Source: Pelagibius sp. CAU 1746 | GTDB taxonomy: Bacteria; Pseudomonadota; Alphaproteobacteria; Kiloniellales; Kiloniellaceae | Assembly: GCF_039839785.1 (NCBI RefSeq) | Contig: NZ_JBDOQT010000002.1 | Coordinates: forward strand, 558,001 to 622,000 | Direction: 5' to 3' | Length of the DNA stretch: 64,000 nt | Part shown: in pieces, positions 52,504 to 61,828 of the stretch | Layout of the letters: every line of letters begins with the position of its first letter | How positions within the stretch are numbered: the stretch's first letter is position 1 | The notes under the pieces: generated by a model | What the model was told of the DNA's origin: nothing | Database searches by the model: none | Seen by the model: only the letters and a program-made list of their open reading frames with translations | Translations under genes and position numbers: made by a program

Positions 52504-53637
52504 TCAGCCTTCGGCCTTCAGCACGCCGCGGCGGATCTGGTCCTCTTCGATGGAATCGAACAGCGCCTGGAAGTTGCCTTCGCCGAAACCTTCGTCGCCC
52601 TTGCGCTGGATCAGCTCGAAAAAGACCGGGCCGATGACGTTCTTGGTGAAGATTTGCAGGAGGCGGCCGCCGTCCTCGGTGGGCGCGCCGTCGATGAGGA
52701 TCTTGTTGGCGGCCAGGCGTTTCAGGTCCTCGCCGTGGCCCGGCAGGCGGTCGTCGACCTGCTCGTAGTAGGTGTCGGGCACGCCCTCCTGGAACTCGAC
52801 GCCCCCGGCCTTCAGGGTCTCCACCGAGGCGTAGATGTCGTCGGTGCCCAGCGCGATGTGCTGGATGCCCTCGCCCTTGTACTCTTCCAGGTATTCGGCG
52901 ATCTGCGACTTGTCGTCGGCGCTCTCGTTGATCGGGATGCGGATCTTGCCGCAGGGGCTGGTCATGGCCTTGGACTTCAGGCCGGTCAGCTTGCCCTCGA
53001 TGTCGAAGTAGCGGATCTCGCGGAAATTGAACAGGCGCTCGTAGAAATCCGCCCATTCCTTCATGCGGCCACGGTAGACGTTGTGGGTCAGATGGTCGAT
53101 GTAGGTGAGCCCCGCCCCCTTGGGGTGCTGGTCGACGCCGGGCAGCGGCTTGAAGTCCACGTCATAGATCGAGCCGTTGTCGCCGTAGCGGTCGACCAGG
53201 TAGATCAGCGAGTCGCCGATGCCCTTGAGGGCCGGGATGTTCAGTTCCATCGGTCCGGCGCTGGACTCGACCACCCAGCCGCCCAGTTCCCTGGCCCGCT
53301 TGCAGGCCGCGGCGGCATCCTTTACCCGGAAGGCGATGGCGCAGACCGAGGGGCCGTGCAACAGGGTGAAGGCCTTGGGAAAACCGTCGCGCTCGGCATT
53401 GAGGATAAAGTTCACATCGCCCTGGCGGTAGAGCGTCACGTCCTTGGAGCGGTGCCGGGCGATGGCGGTGAAGCCCAGGGTCTCGAACAGCCGCCCGAGC
53501 GCCTCCGGGTCGGGCGCGGCGAACTCGATGAACTCGAAGCCGTCGGTCTGCATGGGGTTCTCCCACAAACCGTCCCCCGTTTTTCCGCTGGGGTTGCTTG
53601 TGGTGCTCTCACCTAGCGACTTGGCAGCCTGCGACAT
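52504..53637 (-). CDS. hpd: 4-hydroxyphenylpyruvate dioxygenase
   Basis: 377 residues. Two vicinal-oxygen-chelate domains. The iron ligands are His182 (YIDHLTHNV), His260 (GIQHIALG) and Glu341 (FFELIQRKG). It converts 4-hydroxyphenylpyruvate to homogentisate. Two starts are possible: ATG 53637 and ATG 53553 (a GGGAG site lies close before it). I keep 53637 because the LWENPM segment just before the internal Met matches the conserved N-terminus of bacterial HPPDs. A TTACGT inverted repeat lies 15 bases upstream. Confidence 0.96.
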   Translation of the reverse strand: MSQAAKSLGESTTSNPSGKTGDGLWENPMQTDGFEFIEFAAPDPEALGRLFETLGFTAIARHRSKDVTLYRQGDVNFILNAERDGFPKAFTLLHGPSVCAIAFRVKDAAAACKRARELGGWVVESSAGPMELNIPALKGIGDSLIYLVDRYGDNGSIYDVDFKPLPGVDQHPKGAGLTYIDHLTHNVYRGRMKEWADFYERLFNFREIRYFDIEGKLTGLKSKAMTSPCGKIRIPINESADDKSQIAEYLEEYKGEGIQHIALGTDDIYASVETLKAGGVEFQEGVPDTYYEQVDDRLPGHGEDLKRLAANKILIDGAPTEDGGRLLQIFTKNVIGPVFFELIQRKGDEGFGEGNFQALFDSIEEDQIRRGVLKAEG

Positions 53638-53651
53638 GTCTCACACCCTCG

Positions 53652-53670
53652 TTACGTTGCCACGACGTAA
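53652..53670. promoter_or_regulatory. Inverted repeat upstream of hpd
   Basis: TTACGT-N7-ACGTAA, perfect 6-base arms, beginning 15 bases before the hpd start codon. Position and symmetry suit a dimeric repressor such as a MarR- or Lrp-type regulator of tyrosine catabolism. The regulator itself is not in the window. Confidence 0.45.
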
Positions 53671-53983
53671 GCCCCATTACTGCGCCGGGTTGTAACCATC
53701 AACGGGGTCCCTTTGAATCTGGGCGGGCCCGGCGTCTCTTTAAAGGCCCCACGCCTCGTTAAAGGCGCAGCGCGAAGGGCCGTCCACGGTCATGCTGTTG
53801 CGGCGATGGTACGGCCCTTTCCCGCGCGCCCGCAATGCCCGCATGCCGTGTTGCGGCGCAGCACGAATGGAGTCGGCGACACGGCGCAGCTTAATCTTTC
53901 GTGGCCGCCGGGCCGCGCCTTACGATATGATTCAAGCCGTCCGGGAATCCGATCTTTCCTTGCTTTTTGCATTGGCTGACGCT

Positions 53984-54013
53984 TTGTGAAATTGAGAACT
54001 AGGTCAGTATAAA
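53984..54013 (+). promoter_or_regulatory. Sigma70-like promoter of the indolepyruvate oxidoreductase gene
   Basis: TTGTGA at 53984-53989 and TATAAA at 54008-54013 with an 18-base spacer, in an AT-rich stretch. The start codon is 82 bases further on. Confidence 0.5.
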
Positions 54014-54095
54014 TTACCTTTTTATTTACCATCGCAGGCTCAACTTTTCCTTGAGACCCGGCGACGCTGCGCCGTAACAGCAAGCAGGAACGTGG

Positions 54096-57000
54096 ATGAT
54101 GGCTTTGCAGGCGGTTTCCCTGGACGACAAATACGCCTTGGAGCGCGGCCGCGTCTTCCTGACCGGCACCCAGGCGCTGGTGCGCCTGCCGATGATGCAG
54201 CGCCAACGCGACCTGGCCGCGGGCTTGAACACCGCCGCCTTCGTCACCGGCTACCGCGGCTCGCCCCTGGGCGGCGTCGACCAGCAGATGACGCGCGCCA
54301 GTGAGTTCCTGAAGAAGCACCACATCCATTTCCAGGCCGGGGTCAACGAGGACCTGGCCGCCACCGCCATCTGGGGCACCCAGCAGAACGACCTCTTCGG
54401 CGACGGCAACTTCGACGGCGTGTTCTCCATGTGGTACGCCAAGGGCCCGGGCGTCGACCGCTCCGGCGACGTGCTGCGCCACGGCAACATGGCCGGCACC
54501 TCCAGGCACGGCGGCGTGCTGCTGCTGGCCGGCGACGACCACACCGCAAAGTCCTCCACCACCGCGCATCAGTGCGAGCTGACCTTCATGGATCTCATGA
54601 TCCCGGTGCTCAACCCGGCGGGGGTGCAGGAGTTCCTGGACCTGGGCCTCTACGGCTGGGCCATGAGCCGCTTTTCCGGCTGCTGGGTGGGCTTCAAGAC
54701 CATCGGTGAGACCGTCGATTCCTCGGCCAGCGTCGACGTCGACCCGGCGCGCACCCGGATCGTCCTGCCCGAAGACTTCGAGATGCCGCCGGGCGGCCTG
54801 CATATCCGCTGGCCCGACACCCCGCTGGAGCAGGAAGAGCGTCTGCACCGCCACAAGATCTACGCCGCCCTGGCCTTCGCCCGCGCCAACAAGCTGGACC
54901 GGGAGGTGATCGGCAACGGCAAGCGCCGCTTCGGTATCATCACCGCCGGCAAGGCCTATCTCGACGTGCGTCAGGCTCTGCACGACCTTGGCATCGACGA
55001 CGACATGGCCGCGGAGATCGGTCTCGCCGTCTACAAGGTCGGTATGTCCTGGCCGCTGGAGCGGGAAGGGATCAGGCGCTTCGCCGAGGGTCTGGAAGAA
55101 ATCCTGGTGGTCGAGGAAAAGCGCGCCATCATCGAGAACCAGGTGAAGGAGCAGCTCTACAACTGGCGCGCCGACGCGCGGCCGCGCATCGTCGGCAAGT
55201 TCGACGAGGAGGGCGACTGGGCCCTGCCCTCGATCGGCGAGCTGACCCCGGCGCGCATCGCCCGCACCATCGCCAAGCGCATCGCCCGTTTCCACAGCAG
55301 CGAAGACATCGAGCAGCGCCTGCGCTTCCTGGCCGAGAAGGAAAAGGCCATGGAAGCCGGCAAGGCGCCGCTGGCCCGCGTGCCCTACTTCTGCTCCGGC
55401 TGCCCGCACAACAGCTCCACCAAGGTGCCCGAAGGCAGCCGCGCCATGGCCGGCATCGGCTGCCACTACATGGTGCAGTGGATGGACCGCAACACGGAGA
55501 CCTTCACCCAGATGGGCGGCGAAGGCGTGACCTGGATCGGCCAAGCGCCCTTTTCCAAGACCAAGCACGTCTTCGTCAACCTGGGCGACGGCACCTACTT
55601 CCACTCCGGCATCCTGGCGATCCGCGCGGCCGTCGGCGCCGGCGTCAACATCACCTACAAGATCCTCTACAACGACGCCGTGGCCATGACCGGCGGCCAG
55701 TCCGTCGACGGCCCGCTGGACCCGGCGATGATCACCCGCCAGTGCGCCGCCGAGGGCGTGCAGCGTATCGTCGTGGTGACCGACGAGCCGGACAAGTATC
55801 CCCTGGGCGTCAACTGGGCGCCGGGCGTCGAGATCGAGCATCGCGACCACCTGGACCGGGTGCAGAGGGAGCTGCGCGACACCGCCGGCGTCACCGTGCT
55901 GCTCTACGACCAGACCTGCGCCGCCGAGAAACGCCGCCGCCGCAAGCGCGGGCGCTATCCCGACCCGCCCAAGCGCGCTTTCATCAACGAGCAGGTCTGC
56001 GAGGGCTGCGGCGACTGCTCGGTGCAGTCCAACTGCGTCTCCGTGGTGCCGGTGGAGACCGAGTTCGGGCGCAAGCGCGCCATCGACCAGTCGTCCTGCA
56101 ACAAGGACTTCTCCTGCATCAAGGGCTTCTGCCCCAGCTTCGTTACGGTGCACGGCGGCGAGATCCGCAAGCGGCAGCAGGACGGCGCCGGCAAGGGCGC
56201 CGCGGGCGGCCAAGCGGCCGGAGCCCCCTGGGAGGCCCTGCCCGAACCGCAGGTTCCGGCCCTCGACGCGCCCTTCGGCATCGTCGTGACCGGCGTCGGC
56301 GGCACCGGCGTGGTGACCATCGGCGCGCTGCTGGGCATGGCCGCGCACCTGGAGGGCCGCGGCTGCTCGGTGCTGGACATGGCCGGCTTGGCGCAGAAGG
56401 GCGGCGCGGTGGTCAGCCACGTGCGCCTGGCGCCGGCCCCGCAGGACATCCACGCCGTGCGCATCTCCGCCGGCAGCGCCCGCCTGGTGCTGGGCTGCGA
56501 CATCGTGGTGGCCTCCGGCTACGAAGCGCTGTCGAAGATGGCGGCCGGGCGCACCCGCGCGATCATCAACAGCCATCAGGTCATGACCGGCGACTTCACC
56601 CGCAACCCCGACCTGGCTTTCCCCGGCGGCGAGATGGAACGCCTCATCGCCGAGGCCGCCGGCCCCGGCGGCGCCGACTTCCTGGACGCCACGCGCATCG
56701 CCACGGCGCTGCTCGGCGACTCCATCGCCACCAACCTCTTCATGCTGGGCTACGCCTGGCAGAAGGGCCTGGTGCCGCTCTCCGCGGAAGCCATCGACAA
56801 GGCCATCGAGTTGAACGCGGTGGCGGTGGCGGCCAACAAGGCCGCCTTCCTCTGGGGCCGCCGCGCCGCCCACGACCTGGCGGCGGTGGAGGCGGCCGCA
56901 GCACCCACGACGGGCTCCAGGACGGCCGAAGCGCGCGGCCGCCAGCTTTCACGGAGCCTGGACGAGGCCGTCGCCCGCCGCGTGGAAATCCTGACCGCCT

Positions 57001-57617
57001 ATCAGGACGCCGCCTATGCCGGCCGCTACAAGGCCTTGGTCGAGAAGGCCCGCCAAACCGAGGCGGCCAAGGCGCCGGGCCTCTCCGGCCTCGCCGAATC
57101 CGTGGCGCGCTATTACTTCAAGCTGCTGGCGGTGAAGGACGAATACGAGGTGGCCCGCCTCTACTGCGCGCCGGAGTTCCGCCGCGGGCTGCGCGAGCAA
57201 TTCGCCGGCGACTACAAGATCTCCTATCATCTGGCCCCGCCGCTTTTCGCGAAGCGCGACCCCGACACGGGCCACCTGATCAAGCAGGAGTTCGGCTCCT
57301 GGCTGCTGCCGGTCCTCAGCGGACTGGCGAAACTCAAGGGCCTGCGCGGCACGCCGCTGGATATCTTCGGCTATAGCGCCGAGCGCAAGATGGAGCGCAA
57401 GCTGATCGCCGACTACGAGGCGCTGCTGGACGAGGTCTTGGCGAAGCTCACCGCCGGCAACCACGCGCTGGCGGTGGAACTGGCCTCGATCCCCGAGAAG
57501 ATCCGCGGATTCGGGCACGTGAAGGAAGCGCATGTGAAATCGGCCAAGGCCTGCGAGGCCGACCTTCTCGCCGCTTTCCGCGACCCGAGCCTGCATCACA
57601 AGAGCGCCGCGGAATGA
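54096..57617 (+). CDS. Indolepyruvate:ferredoxin oxidoreductase, fused form
   Basis: 1173 residues. The N-terminal alpha part binds the pyrimidine end of thiamine diphosphate (FVTGYRGSPLGGVDQQM). The TPP diphosphate motif is NLGDGTYFHSGILA at about residue 495. Iron-sulfur ligands lie in VCEGCGDCSVQSNC and SCNKDFSCIKGFC (about 635-685). The gamma-like domain starts at about 730 (IVVTGVGGTGVVTIGALLG), with a long C-terminal extension of DUF6537 type. It oxidatively decarboxylates arylpyruvates to acyl-CoA and reduces ferredoxin. ATG ATG start with CAGGAA upstream. It is divergent from hpd and may drain phenylpyruvate or indolepyruvate from the same amino acids. Confidence 0.95.
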   Translation: MMALQAVSLDDKYALERGRVFLTGTQALVRLPMMQRQRDLAAGLNTAAFVTGYRGSPLGGVDQQMTRASEFLKKHHIHFQAGVNEDLAATAIWGTQQNDLFGDGNFDGVFSMWYAKGPGVDRSGDVLRHGNMAGTSRHGGVLLLAGDDHTAKSSTTAHQCELTFMDLMIPVLNPAGVQEFLDLGLYGWAMSRFSGCWVGFKTIGETVDSSASVDVDPARTRIVLPEDFEMPPGGLHIRWPDTPLEQEERLHRHKIYAALAFARANKLDREVIGNGKRRFGIITAGKAYLDVRQALHDLGIDDDMAAEIGLAVYKVGMSWPLEREGIRRFAEGLEEILVVEEKRAIIENQVKEQLYNWRADARPRIVGKFDEEGDWALPSIGELTPARIARTIAKRIARFHSSEDIEQRLRFLAEKEKAMEAGKAPLARVPYFCSGCPHNSSTKVPEGSRAMAGIGCHYMVQWMDRNTETFTQMGGEGVTWIGQAPFSKTKHVFVNLGDGTYFHSGILAIRAAVGAGVNITYKILYNDAVAMTGGQSVDGPLDPAMITRQCAAEGVQRIVVVTDEPDKYPLGVNWAPGVEIEHRDHLDRVQRELRDTAGVTVLLYDQTCAAEKRRRRKRGRYPDPPKRAFINEQVCEGCGDCSVQSNCVSVVPVETEFGRKRAIDQSSCNKDFSCIKGFCPSFVTVHGGEIRKRQQDGAGKGAAGGQAAGAPWEALPEPQVPALDAPFGIVVTGVGGTGVVTIGALLGMAAHLEGRGCSVLDMAGLAQKGGAVVSHVRLAPAPQDIHAVRISAGSARLVLGCDIVVASGYEALSKMAAGRTRAIINSHQVMTGDFTRNPDLAFPGGEMERLIAEAAGPGGADFLDATRIATALLGDSIATNLFMLGYAWQKGLVPLSAEAIDKAIELNAVAVAANKAAFLWGRRAAHDLAAVEAAAAPTTGSRTAEARGRQLSRSLDEAVARRVEILTAYQDAAYAGRYKALVEKARQTEAAKAPGLSGLAESVARYYFKLLAVKDEYEVARLYCAPEFRRGLREQFAGDYKISYHLAPPLFAKRDPDTGHLIKQEFGSWLLPVLSGLAKLKGLRGTPLDIFGYSAERKMERKLIADYEALLDEVLAKLTAGNHALAVELASIPEKIRGFGHVKEAHVKSAKACEADLLAAFRDPSLHHKSAAE

Positions 57618-57763
57618 GACGCGGCACCTCCCCGAGCCCCGCGGCGGCCATCTACACAGAAAGTCTGTTGTATCGCCTCCCCTGTCCCGCTTAGACTTTA
57701 CGGGAGAGGCGGGGGACCCCACTCAATTCCGTTCTGCATTCGACTCTGGTTCGGGAGAGCAAG

Positions 57764-58393
57764 ATGCAACGGTTATTGATCGTACTTTGCACATTCCTGG
57801 GACTTTTGGCGGCTGCCACCTCGGCGGCCGACGCCCAGTTCTATGCCGGCATCCATGGCGGCGCCAACTTCATGCCGGACAGCGATATCGAAGGCAGCGG
57901 AATCGACGGCCAAGCCAGCCTCGATCCGGGCTTCGCCGTCGGCGGCCTTCTCGGTTACCGTATCGGCCTGGGCGACAACCTTTCCATCGACGTCGAAGGC
58001 GAGTTCGCCTATCGCCTCAACGATGCCGACGAGTTTTCCGCCGCCGGCTTCTCGGCCAATGCCGGCGGCGAGGTACAGTCCTTCGCCTGGATGGCCAACG
58101 CCTGGGTGAACTGGGAGATCGGCGACAGCGGCTTCGCCCCCTATATCGGCGGCGGCGGCGGCGGCGTGCACATCGACATCAAAGACGCGCAGGTCGGCAA
58201 CGTCTCCTTCGACAACGAAAGCGACTTCGTTTTGGGCGGCCAGCTCGGCGGGGGTCTCGGTTATCGGTTCGGCGAACACCTCGCCGTCTCGCTGGACTAC
58301 CGCTTCCTGATCACCGACGACGCGAACGTCCAGGGCCTGGACGTCGAATACCAAAGCCACTCGGTCATGGTGGGGATCAAGTATCTCTTCTGA
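57764..58393 (+). CDS. Outer-membrane beta-barrel protein
   Basis: 209 residues. Signal peptide of about 24 residues (LLIVLCTFLGLLAAATSAADA), then alternating strands typical of OmpA-like/opacity-type 8-strand barrels: AGIHGGANFMP, PGFAVGGLLGYRIG, APYIGGGGGGVHI, LGGGLGYRFGEHLAVSLDYRF, and a terminal aromatic residue (IKYLF), the barrel-assembly signal. Role unknown: porin, adhesin or structural. It is monocistronic and ends at a strong hairpin shared with the convergent neighbour. Confidence 0.85.
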   Translation: MQRLLIVLCTFLGLLAAATSAADAQFYAGIHGGANFMPDSDIEGSGIDGQASLDPGFAVGGLLGYRIGLGDNLSIDVEGEFAYRLNDADEFSAAGFSANAGGEVQSFAWMANAWVNWEIGDSGFAPYIGGGGGGVHIDIKDAQVGNVSFDNESDFVLGGQLGGGLGYRFGEHLAVSLDYRFLITDDANVQGLDVEYQSHSVMVGIKYLF

Positions 58394-58415
58394 CCCGCGC
58401 CCGCACGGGCGCGGG
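58394..58415. terminator. Bidirectional hairpin between convergent genes
   Basis: 10-base arms CCCGCGCCCG (58394-58403) and CGGGCGCGGG (58406-58415) immediately after the barrel-protein stop and 29 bases before the hydroxylase stop. No T-run, but placement between convergent genes suits a terminator. Confidence 0.55.
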
Positions 58416-58443
58416 CAATCCACGTGGACCTATCGGGATCGGT

Positions 58444-59250
58444 CTAGCGCCGCGCCGGCGCTTCGTCGCCCATGCCTTCCAGAATACGGTCGGCGCGGCG
58501 GGTCGCGGCCTCGAACTGCTCCTCAAAGCCCTTCATGCGCGCCTTGGGCTCCTGATAGTAGGCGGTCATCTTCAGGCCCTGGATGAATATCCAGTTCAGC
58601 ACCCGCCCCCAAAAGCGCATGGGTCGCACGAAGTCGAAGAGCAGCACCACACGCTCCTGCGGCGTGTCGTTGCGCACTTCGTGATCGTAGGTATCGTCGA
58701 AGACCAGCAGCTTGCCCGGCTCCCAGGGGCATTTCCGGTCCTCGACCCGCATGTAGCAATTCTCGCGGTCGTCCGGCACCACGAGGCCCAGGTGGACCCG
58801 CAGGATGCCCTTGGTGACGCCCTTGTGGGCGGTGATGTTGTAACCGGGCTCCAGGATGGAGAACCAGGCGGTCTGCAGCGTCGGCACCTGCTCCAGCAGC
58901 TTGGTGGTGACCGGCGCGTGGGCGCAGTTCTTCTGCAGCTTCGCGCCGAAACCGTAGAGGATGAAGGTGCGCCACTGCTGGCCCTTGGCGATGCGCTTCT
59001 GGTCGGAGGAAACCTCCTCGAAGGCCGGCACGCTCTCCTTGTGCTCCAGGATCTTCATCAGCTCGCCGTGGATCTCCTGCCAGCGCTCCTCGAAGGGCTT
59101 CAGGAAGGGAAACTCGGCCGGATTCAGCACCGGGTCGTTGCTGACCAGCGACTGGCTGGCCAGGAAGCCGCGCAGGCGGCGGATCAGCCGCTTGCCGAAT
59201 TTCTTGACCTTCTTGCGGCGCGTGGCGCGGAAGTCGTCCGCCAACTGCAT
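58444..59250 (-). CDS. Aspartyl/asparaginyl beta-hydroxylase-like dioxygenase
   Basis: 268 residues from ATG 59250, which has AGGGGGA upstream and follows the DegT-like stop by 13 bases. A basic N-terminus (RKKVKKFGKRLIRRLRGFL) precedes the AspH domain: NITAHKGVTKGILRVHLGL supplies iron ligands, WEPGKLLVFDDTYDHEVRND the third His, and RVVLLFDFVRPM the 2-oxoglutarate Arg region. Homologues include human AspH and LpxO, the lipid A 2-hydroxylase. The amphipathic ends and a WIFIQGLKMTAYY segment suggest membrane contact, so a lipid substrate is possible. It shares an operon with the DegT-type gene. Confidence 0.85.
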   Translation of the reverse strand: MQLADDFRATRRKKVKKFGKRLIRRLRGFLASQSLVSNDPVLNPAEFPFLKPFEERWQEIHGELMKILEHKESVPAFEEVSSDQKRIAKGQQWRTFILYGFGAKLQKNCAHAPVTTKLLEQVPTLQTAWFSILEPGYNITAHKGVTKGILRVHLGLVVPDDRENCYMRVEDRKCPWEPGKLLVFDDTYDHEVRNDTPQERVVLLFDFVRPMRFWGRVLNWIFIQGLKMTAYYQEPKARMKGFEEQFEAATRRADRILEGMGDEAPARR

Positions 59251-59263
59251 GGTTCCGGTCCCC

Positions 59264-60493
59264 CTATTCCGCCGCACGGACGGTCTCGACGACCGGCAGC
59301 GGCACGAGCCAGCGCACCAGTTCGGCCTGGCGCCGCAATTCGCTGTCCGGAACCGAGTCGTAGCACGGCAGGATGATCAGCTTGCCGAGAAGCCCGGCGG
59401 CGCGCGCCGGCGCCAGCTCCGGCCGGTCCTCCGGCGCCGCCACCGCCTGATTGCGCGGCAGGTTGGCGGCATCGAAGCCCTGGCGGCGCATCGCGGCGAT
59501 GAAAGGCAACGGATCTTCCACCACAGCGGGGAAGACCCAGTAGTCGTGATGGGCGTTGGCCTGGCCCGGCAGCGCCAGGCAGCCGCCCAGAAGGTCCTTG
59601 AGACGCCGGCCTTTGGCGGCGCGGCGCTCCAGCACCGCCGGGTCGAAGCCTTCCAGGCGGCGGCACAACAGGGCGGTGAGGGCCGCCGAGGGGCGGATGC
59701 GCAGGCTTTTGGCCTTCTTGTACTTGGCGACGTTGCGCACGCGCTCGGACACCTGATCCTCGAAGTCCTTGCCCCGCAGCGCATAGAACCGTTGCAAGAG
59801 TCCGAAGACCAGCGGCAGGGACAAGAGCTTCAGGCCGGCGAACTGCAGGACCCGCTTGGCCTGGCGCTTGGTCGGTTGGATAGGATAGCCCGCCTGGATG
59901 GCGCGCATCTTGGCCAGCAGGCCCGGCTTGCGCACGTTCACCAAGGCGCCGCCCAGAGCCGTCGCGTTCTTCAGCGGCCCGAAGGAGAACATGGTGAGAT
60001 CGGCCTTGGGGTTGCCGGGATAAGCCCGGCCGTTGAAGGCCTGGGCGCAATCCTCCACGACCACCAACCCAGCCTCGTGGGCGGCGTCGATCAGGTGATC
60101 GAACTGAAGGCGGCAACCGAAGAGGTGCGCCACCACCAGCACCTTGGCGCGCGGCGAGATCGCCTGCCTGAGGGTCTCGGCGGTCGGCGTGAGGCTGGCC
60201 GGATCGAAATCCAGCGGTACCGGCTGGTAGCCCTCGCGCTTCACGATGTTGACCATGCCGTTGATGTTGATGGCCGAGAAGATCACCTCGTCGCCGGGCT
60301 TCAACTCCAGCGCCTGGAGCAACAGGTCGAAACCGCTGCGCACCGAGAAGCACAGCAGGGTGTCCTCCTCCGGCCAGAAGGATTCGGCGCGGGCGGCCAG
60401 TTCCTCCCGCCGGCCCGCAGTCAGGCAGGCTCCGGCCCCGGCCAGGAGGTCCCTCCAGCCGATCTGCAGCTTCATCCGTGGCCACAGCCTCAT
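59264..60493 (-). CDS. DegT/DnrJ/EryC1/StrS-type PLP enzyme
   Basis: 409 residues. Fold type I PLP enzyme with LKPGDEVIFSAININGMVN, VVEDCAQAFNG (Asp148 pairs with the pyridine nitrogen) and SFGPLKNATALGGALV with Lys175 as the likely Schiff-base residue. Normal family members aminate nucleotide sugars. The final third is unusually divergent and helical, and the motif around Lys175 differs from the common SxxK-GEGG pattern, so the reaction is not certain. No sugar-nucleotide genes are near. It is translated just before the AspH-like gene and probably works with it. Confidence 0.82.
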   Translation of the reverse strand: MRLWPRMKLQIGWRDLLAGAGACLTAGRREELAARAESFWPEEDTLLCFSVRSGFDLLLQALELKPGDEVIFSAININGMVNIVKREGYQPVPLDFDPASLTPTAETLRQAISPRAKVLVVAHLFGCRLQFDHLIDAAHEAGLVVVEDCAQAFNGRAYPGNPKADLTMFSFGPLKNATALGGALVNVRKPGLLAKMRAIQAGYPIQPTKRQAKRVLQFAGLKLLSLPLVFGLLQRFYALRGKDFEDQVSERVRNVAKYKKAKSLRIRPSAALTALLCRRLEGFDPAVLERRAAKGRRLKDLLGGCLALPGQANAHHDYWVFPAVVEDPLPFIAAMRRQGFDAANLPRNQAVAAPEDRPELAPARAAGLLGKLIILPCYDSVPDSELRRQAELVRWLVPLPVVETVRAAE

Positions 60494-60662
60494 AAATCGA
60501 TGCCCCCCGGCATTCCATTCCGCGCACGGCGCGAGGCCGGCGACCGCCTGACCTCACGTTTCCGTGAAGCCGCGAAGGTACACCCAAGGCCCGTAAAACA
60601 CTAGAGGGTCGACCGCGGCGGAATCGCCCGGCCGGGCGAAGGTCCGCGCGATTGTCCGCCGC

Positions 60663-61724
60663 CTATTGCAGGCGCCAGTAGTCCCCGAAATCGTTCTGGC
60701 GCCGCTGCTCTTCGGCGACGAAATCCCCGTCCAGCTTGCCCTGCAGCACCTGGACGATGTCCTGGCGCACGCGGGCGTTGTTGCGGAAGTACTGGTGCCC
60801 CGTGGGATCTGCGGTCCAGGCGTTGGCGCCCTTGGCCTCCCAGATCACCTTCGGGGCCACGTTGACCACCGAGACCTTCGCGGACAGCCCGTCCTTGCCA
60901 CGCGGACCGCTGCGGCCCAGGCGGTCGGGATTGCCCATGGCGTAGTCGCTGGCCTTCAGGGCCAGATCCTGGTGGTTGTAGTAGACCGTCATCCGCCGGC
61001 AGCCGCGCAGCAGCGGCGCCACCTTGTGAGTTGCCTGCAAGGTGTCGTCGTCCTCGTCGGCGGCAGCCAGGATGATCTCGTCGAAGAGCGGCGGAATGTT
61101 GTTGCCGACGAAGGTGCGCATGGCCTGCACGGCGCCGCGCAGGGCCCAGTTGCCCATGGAGTGGCACAGCAGGTGGATGCGCCCGTCGCAGCGGTCGGCG
61201 CGCGGGGTGTTGCGGATGAAGTCCGTGGCCTTGAGGATCGCGCGGCCCAGCGCCGGACCGGAGGCCTCGGCCCGCTTGCGGTCGTCGGCGTAGGTGCGCC
61301 GTCCCACCCCGGCCCCGGCGGAAGGCCAGGTGAAGAGCAGCAGGGTCATATCCTTGCCGCCGGCGGCCAGCCACTGCTGGATCTGCACCGCCCGTCCCGC
61401 CGCCTCGCGAAAGCTGTGGTCGTAGCCGTGCACGAAGATCAGGGCGTCGCCCTTCTTCAGCATCTCGGCACGCACCTCGTCGAAGATCGCCTTGCTGCCC
61501 AGCTTGGACTTCTCGGCATCTTCCTTGCTCAACTGCTCCGGCGCCAGGGCGATCTGGCCGCCGTCGATGAAGCTGCCGAGATCCTTCTTGTAGAGATCCT
61601 TGCCGGCGAAGGTGACCTTGCCGAAGCGCAACTCGTCGAGGTTGGGGTGAAAGTCCTCGCCGATTTCCGGGGCCGCCCCGCCGGTGACCTTGCGATTGGT
61701 GCCGAAGTAGATCGTGGTTGCCAT
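60663..61724 (-). CDS. DUF900-type alpha/beta hydrolase
   Basis: 353 residues. Alpha/beta hydrolase features: IFVHGYDHSFREAAGRAVQI (oxyanion region), nucleophile Ser in LLCHSMGNWALRG, acidic residue in ILAAADEDDD, and His in TGHQYFRNN. The N-terminal IYFGTNRKV segment is typical of the DUF900 esterase-like family. Substrate unknown. It is followed on the minus strand by the DegT-type gene 169 bases away. Confidence 0.85.
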   Translation of the reverse strand: MATTIYFGTNRKVTGGAAPEIGEDFHPNLDELRFGKVTFAGKDLYKKDLGSFIDGGQIALAPEQLSKEDAEKSKLGSKAIFDEVRAEMLKKGDALIFVHGYDHSFREAAGRAVQIQQWLAAGGKDMTLLLFTWPSAGAGVGRRTYADDRKRAEASGPALGRAILKATDFIRNTPRADRCDGRIHLLCHSMGNWALRGAVQAMRTFVGNNIPPLFDEIILAAADEDDDTLQATHKVAPLLRGCRRMTVYYNHQDLALKASDYAMGNPDRLGRSGPRGKDGLSAKVSVVNVAPKVIWEAKGANAWTADPTGHQYFRNNARVRQDIVQVLQGKLDGDFVAEEQRRQNDFGDYWRLQ

Positions 61725-61828
61725 GGCCGTCCTCCCCTAGCTTGCGCGACGCGCGAGCTTACCAGCCTTGCACCCGGCAGGGCAGGGACAGAAAGGAGGT
61801 AACGCGGAGGGGCTAGGCCGGGAACAGT

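Larger units (their letters stand above)
53638..54095. other. Divergent control region hpd / indolepyruvate oxidoreductase
   Basis: 458 bases. The left end holds an inverted repeat (53652-53670). The right end has an AT-rich promoter for the oxidoreductase (53984-54013). Between them I see no gene: open frames here are short and low-complexity. Both flanking genes act in aromatic amino acid breakdown, so a shared regulator binding here is plausible. Confidence 0.5.

Noticed and set aside
53790-56873. A 1027-codon open frame antisense to the indolepyruvate oxidoreductase
   Set aside because: High GC gives long antisense frames. This one is Gly/Ala/His/Val-rich with no domain, and the plus-strand frame has clear TPP and Fe-S motifs. 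Similar long frames antisense to cobB/cobA, cobN, phaC and pepF are rejected for the same reason.
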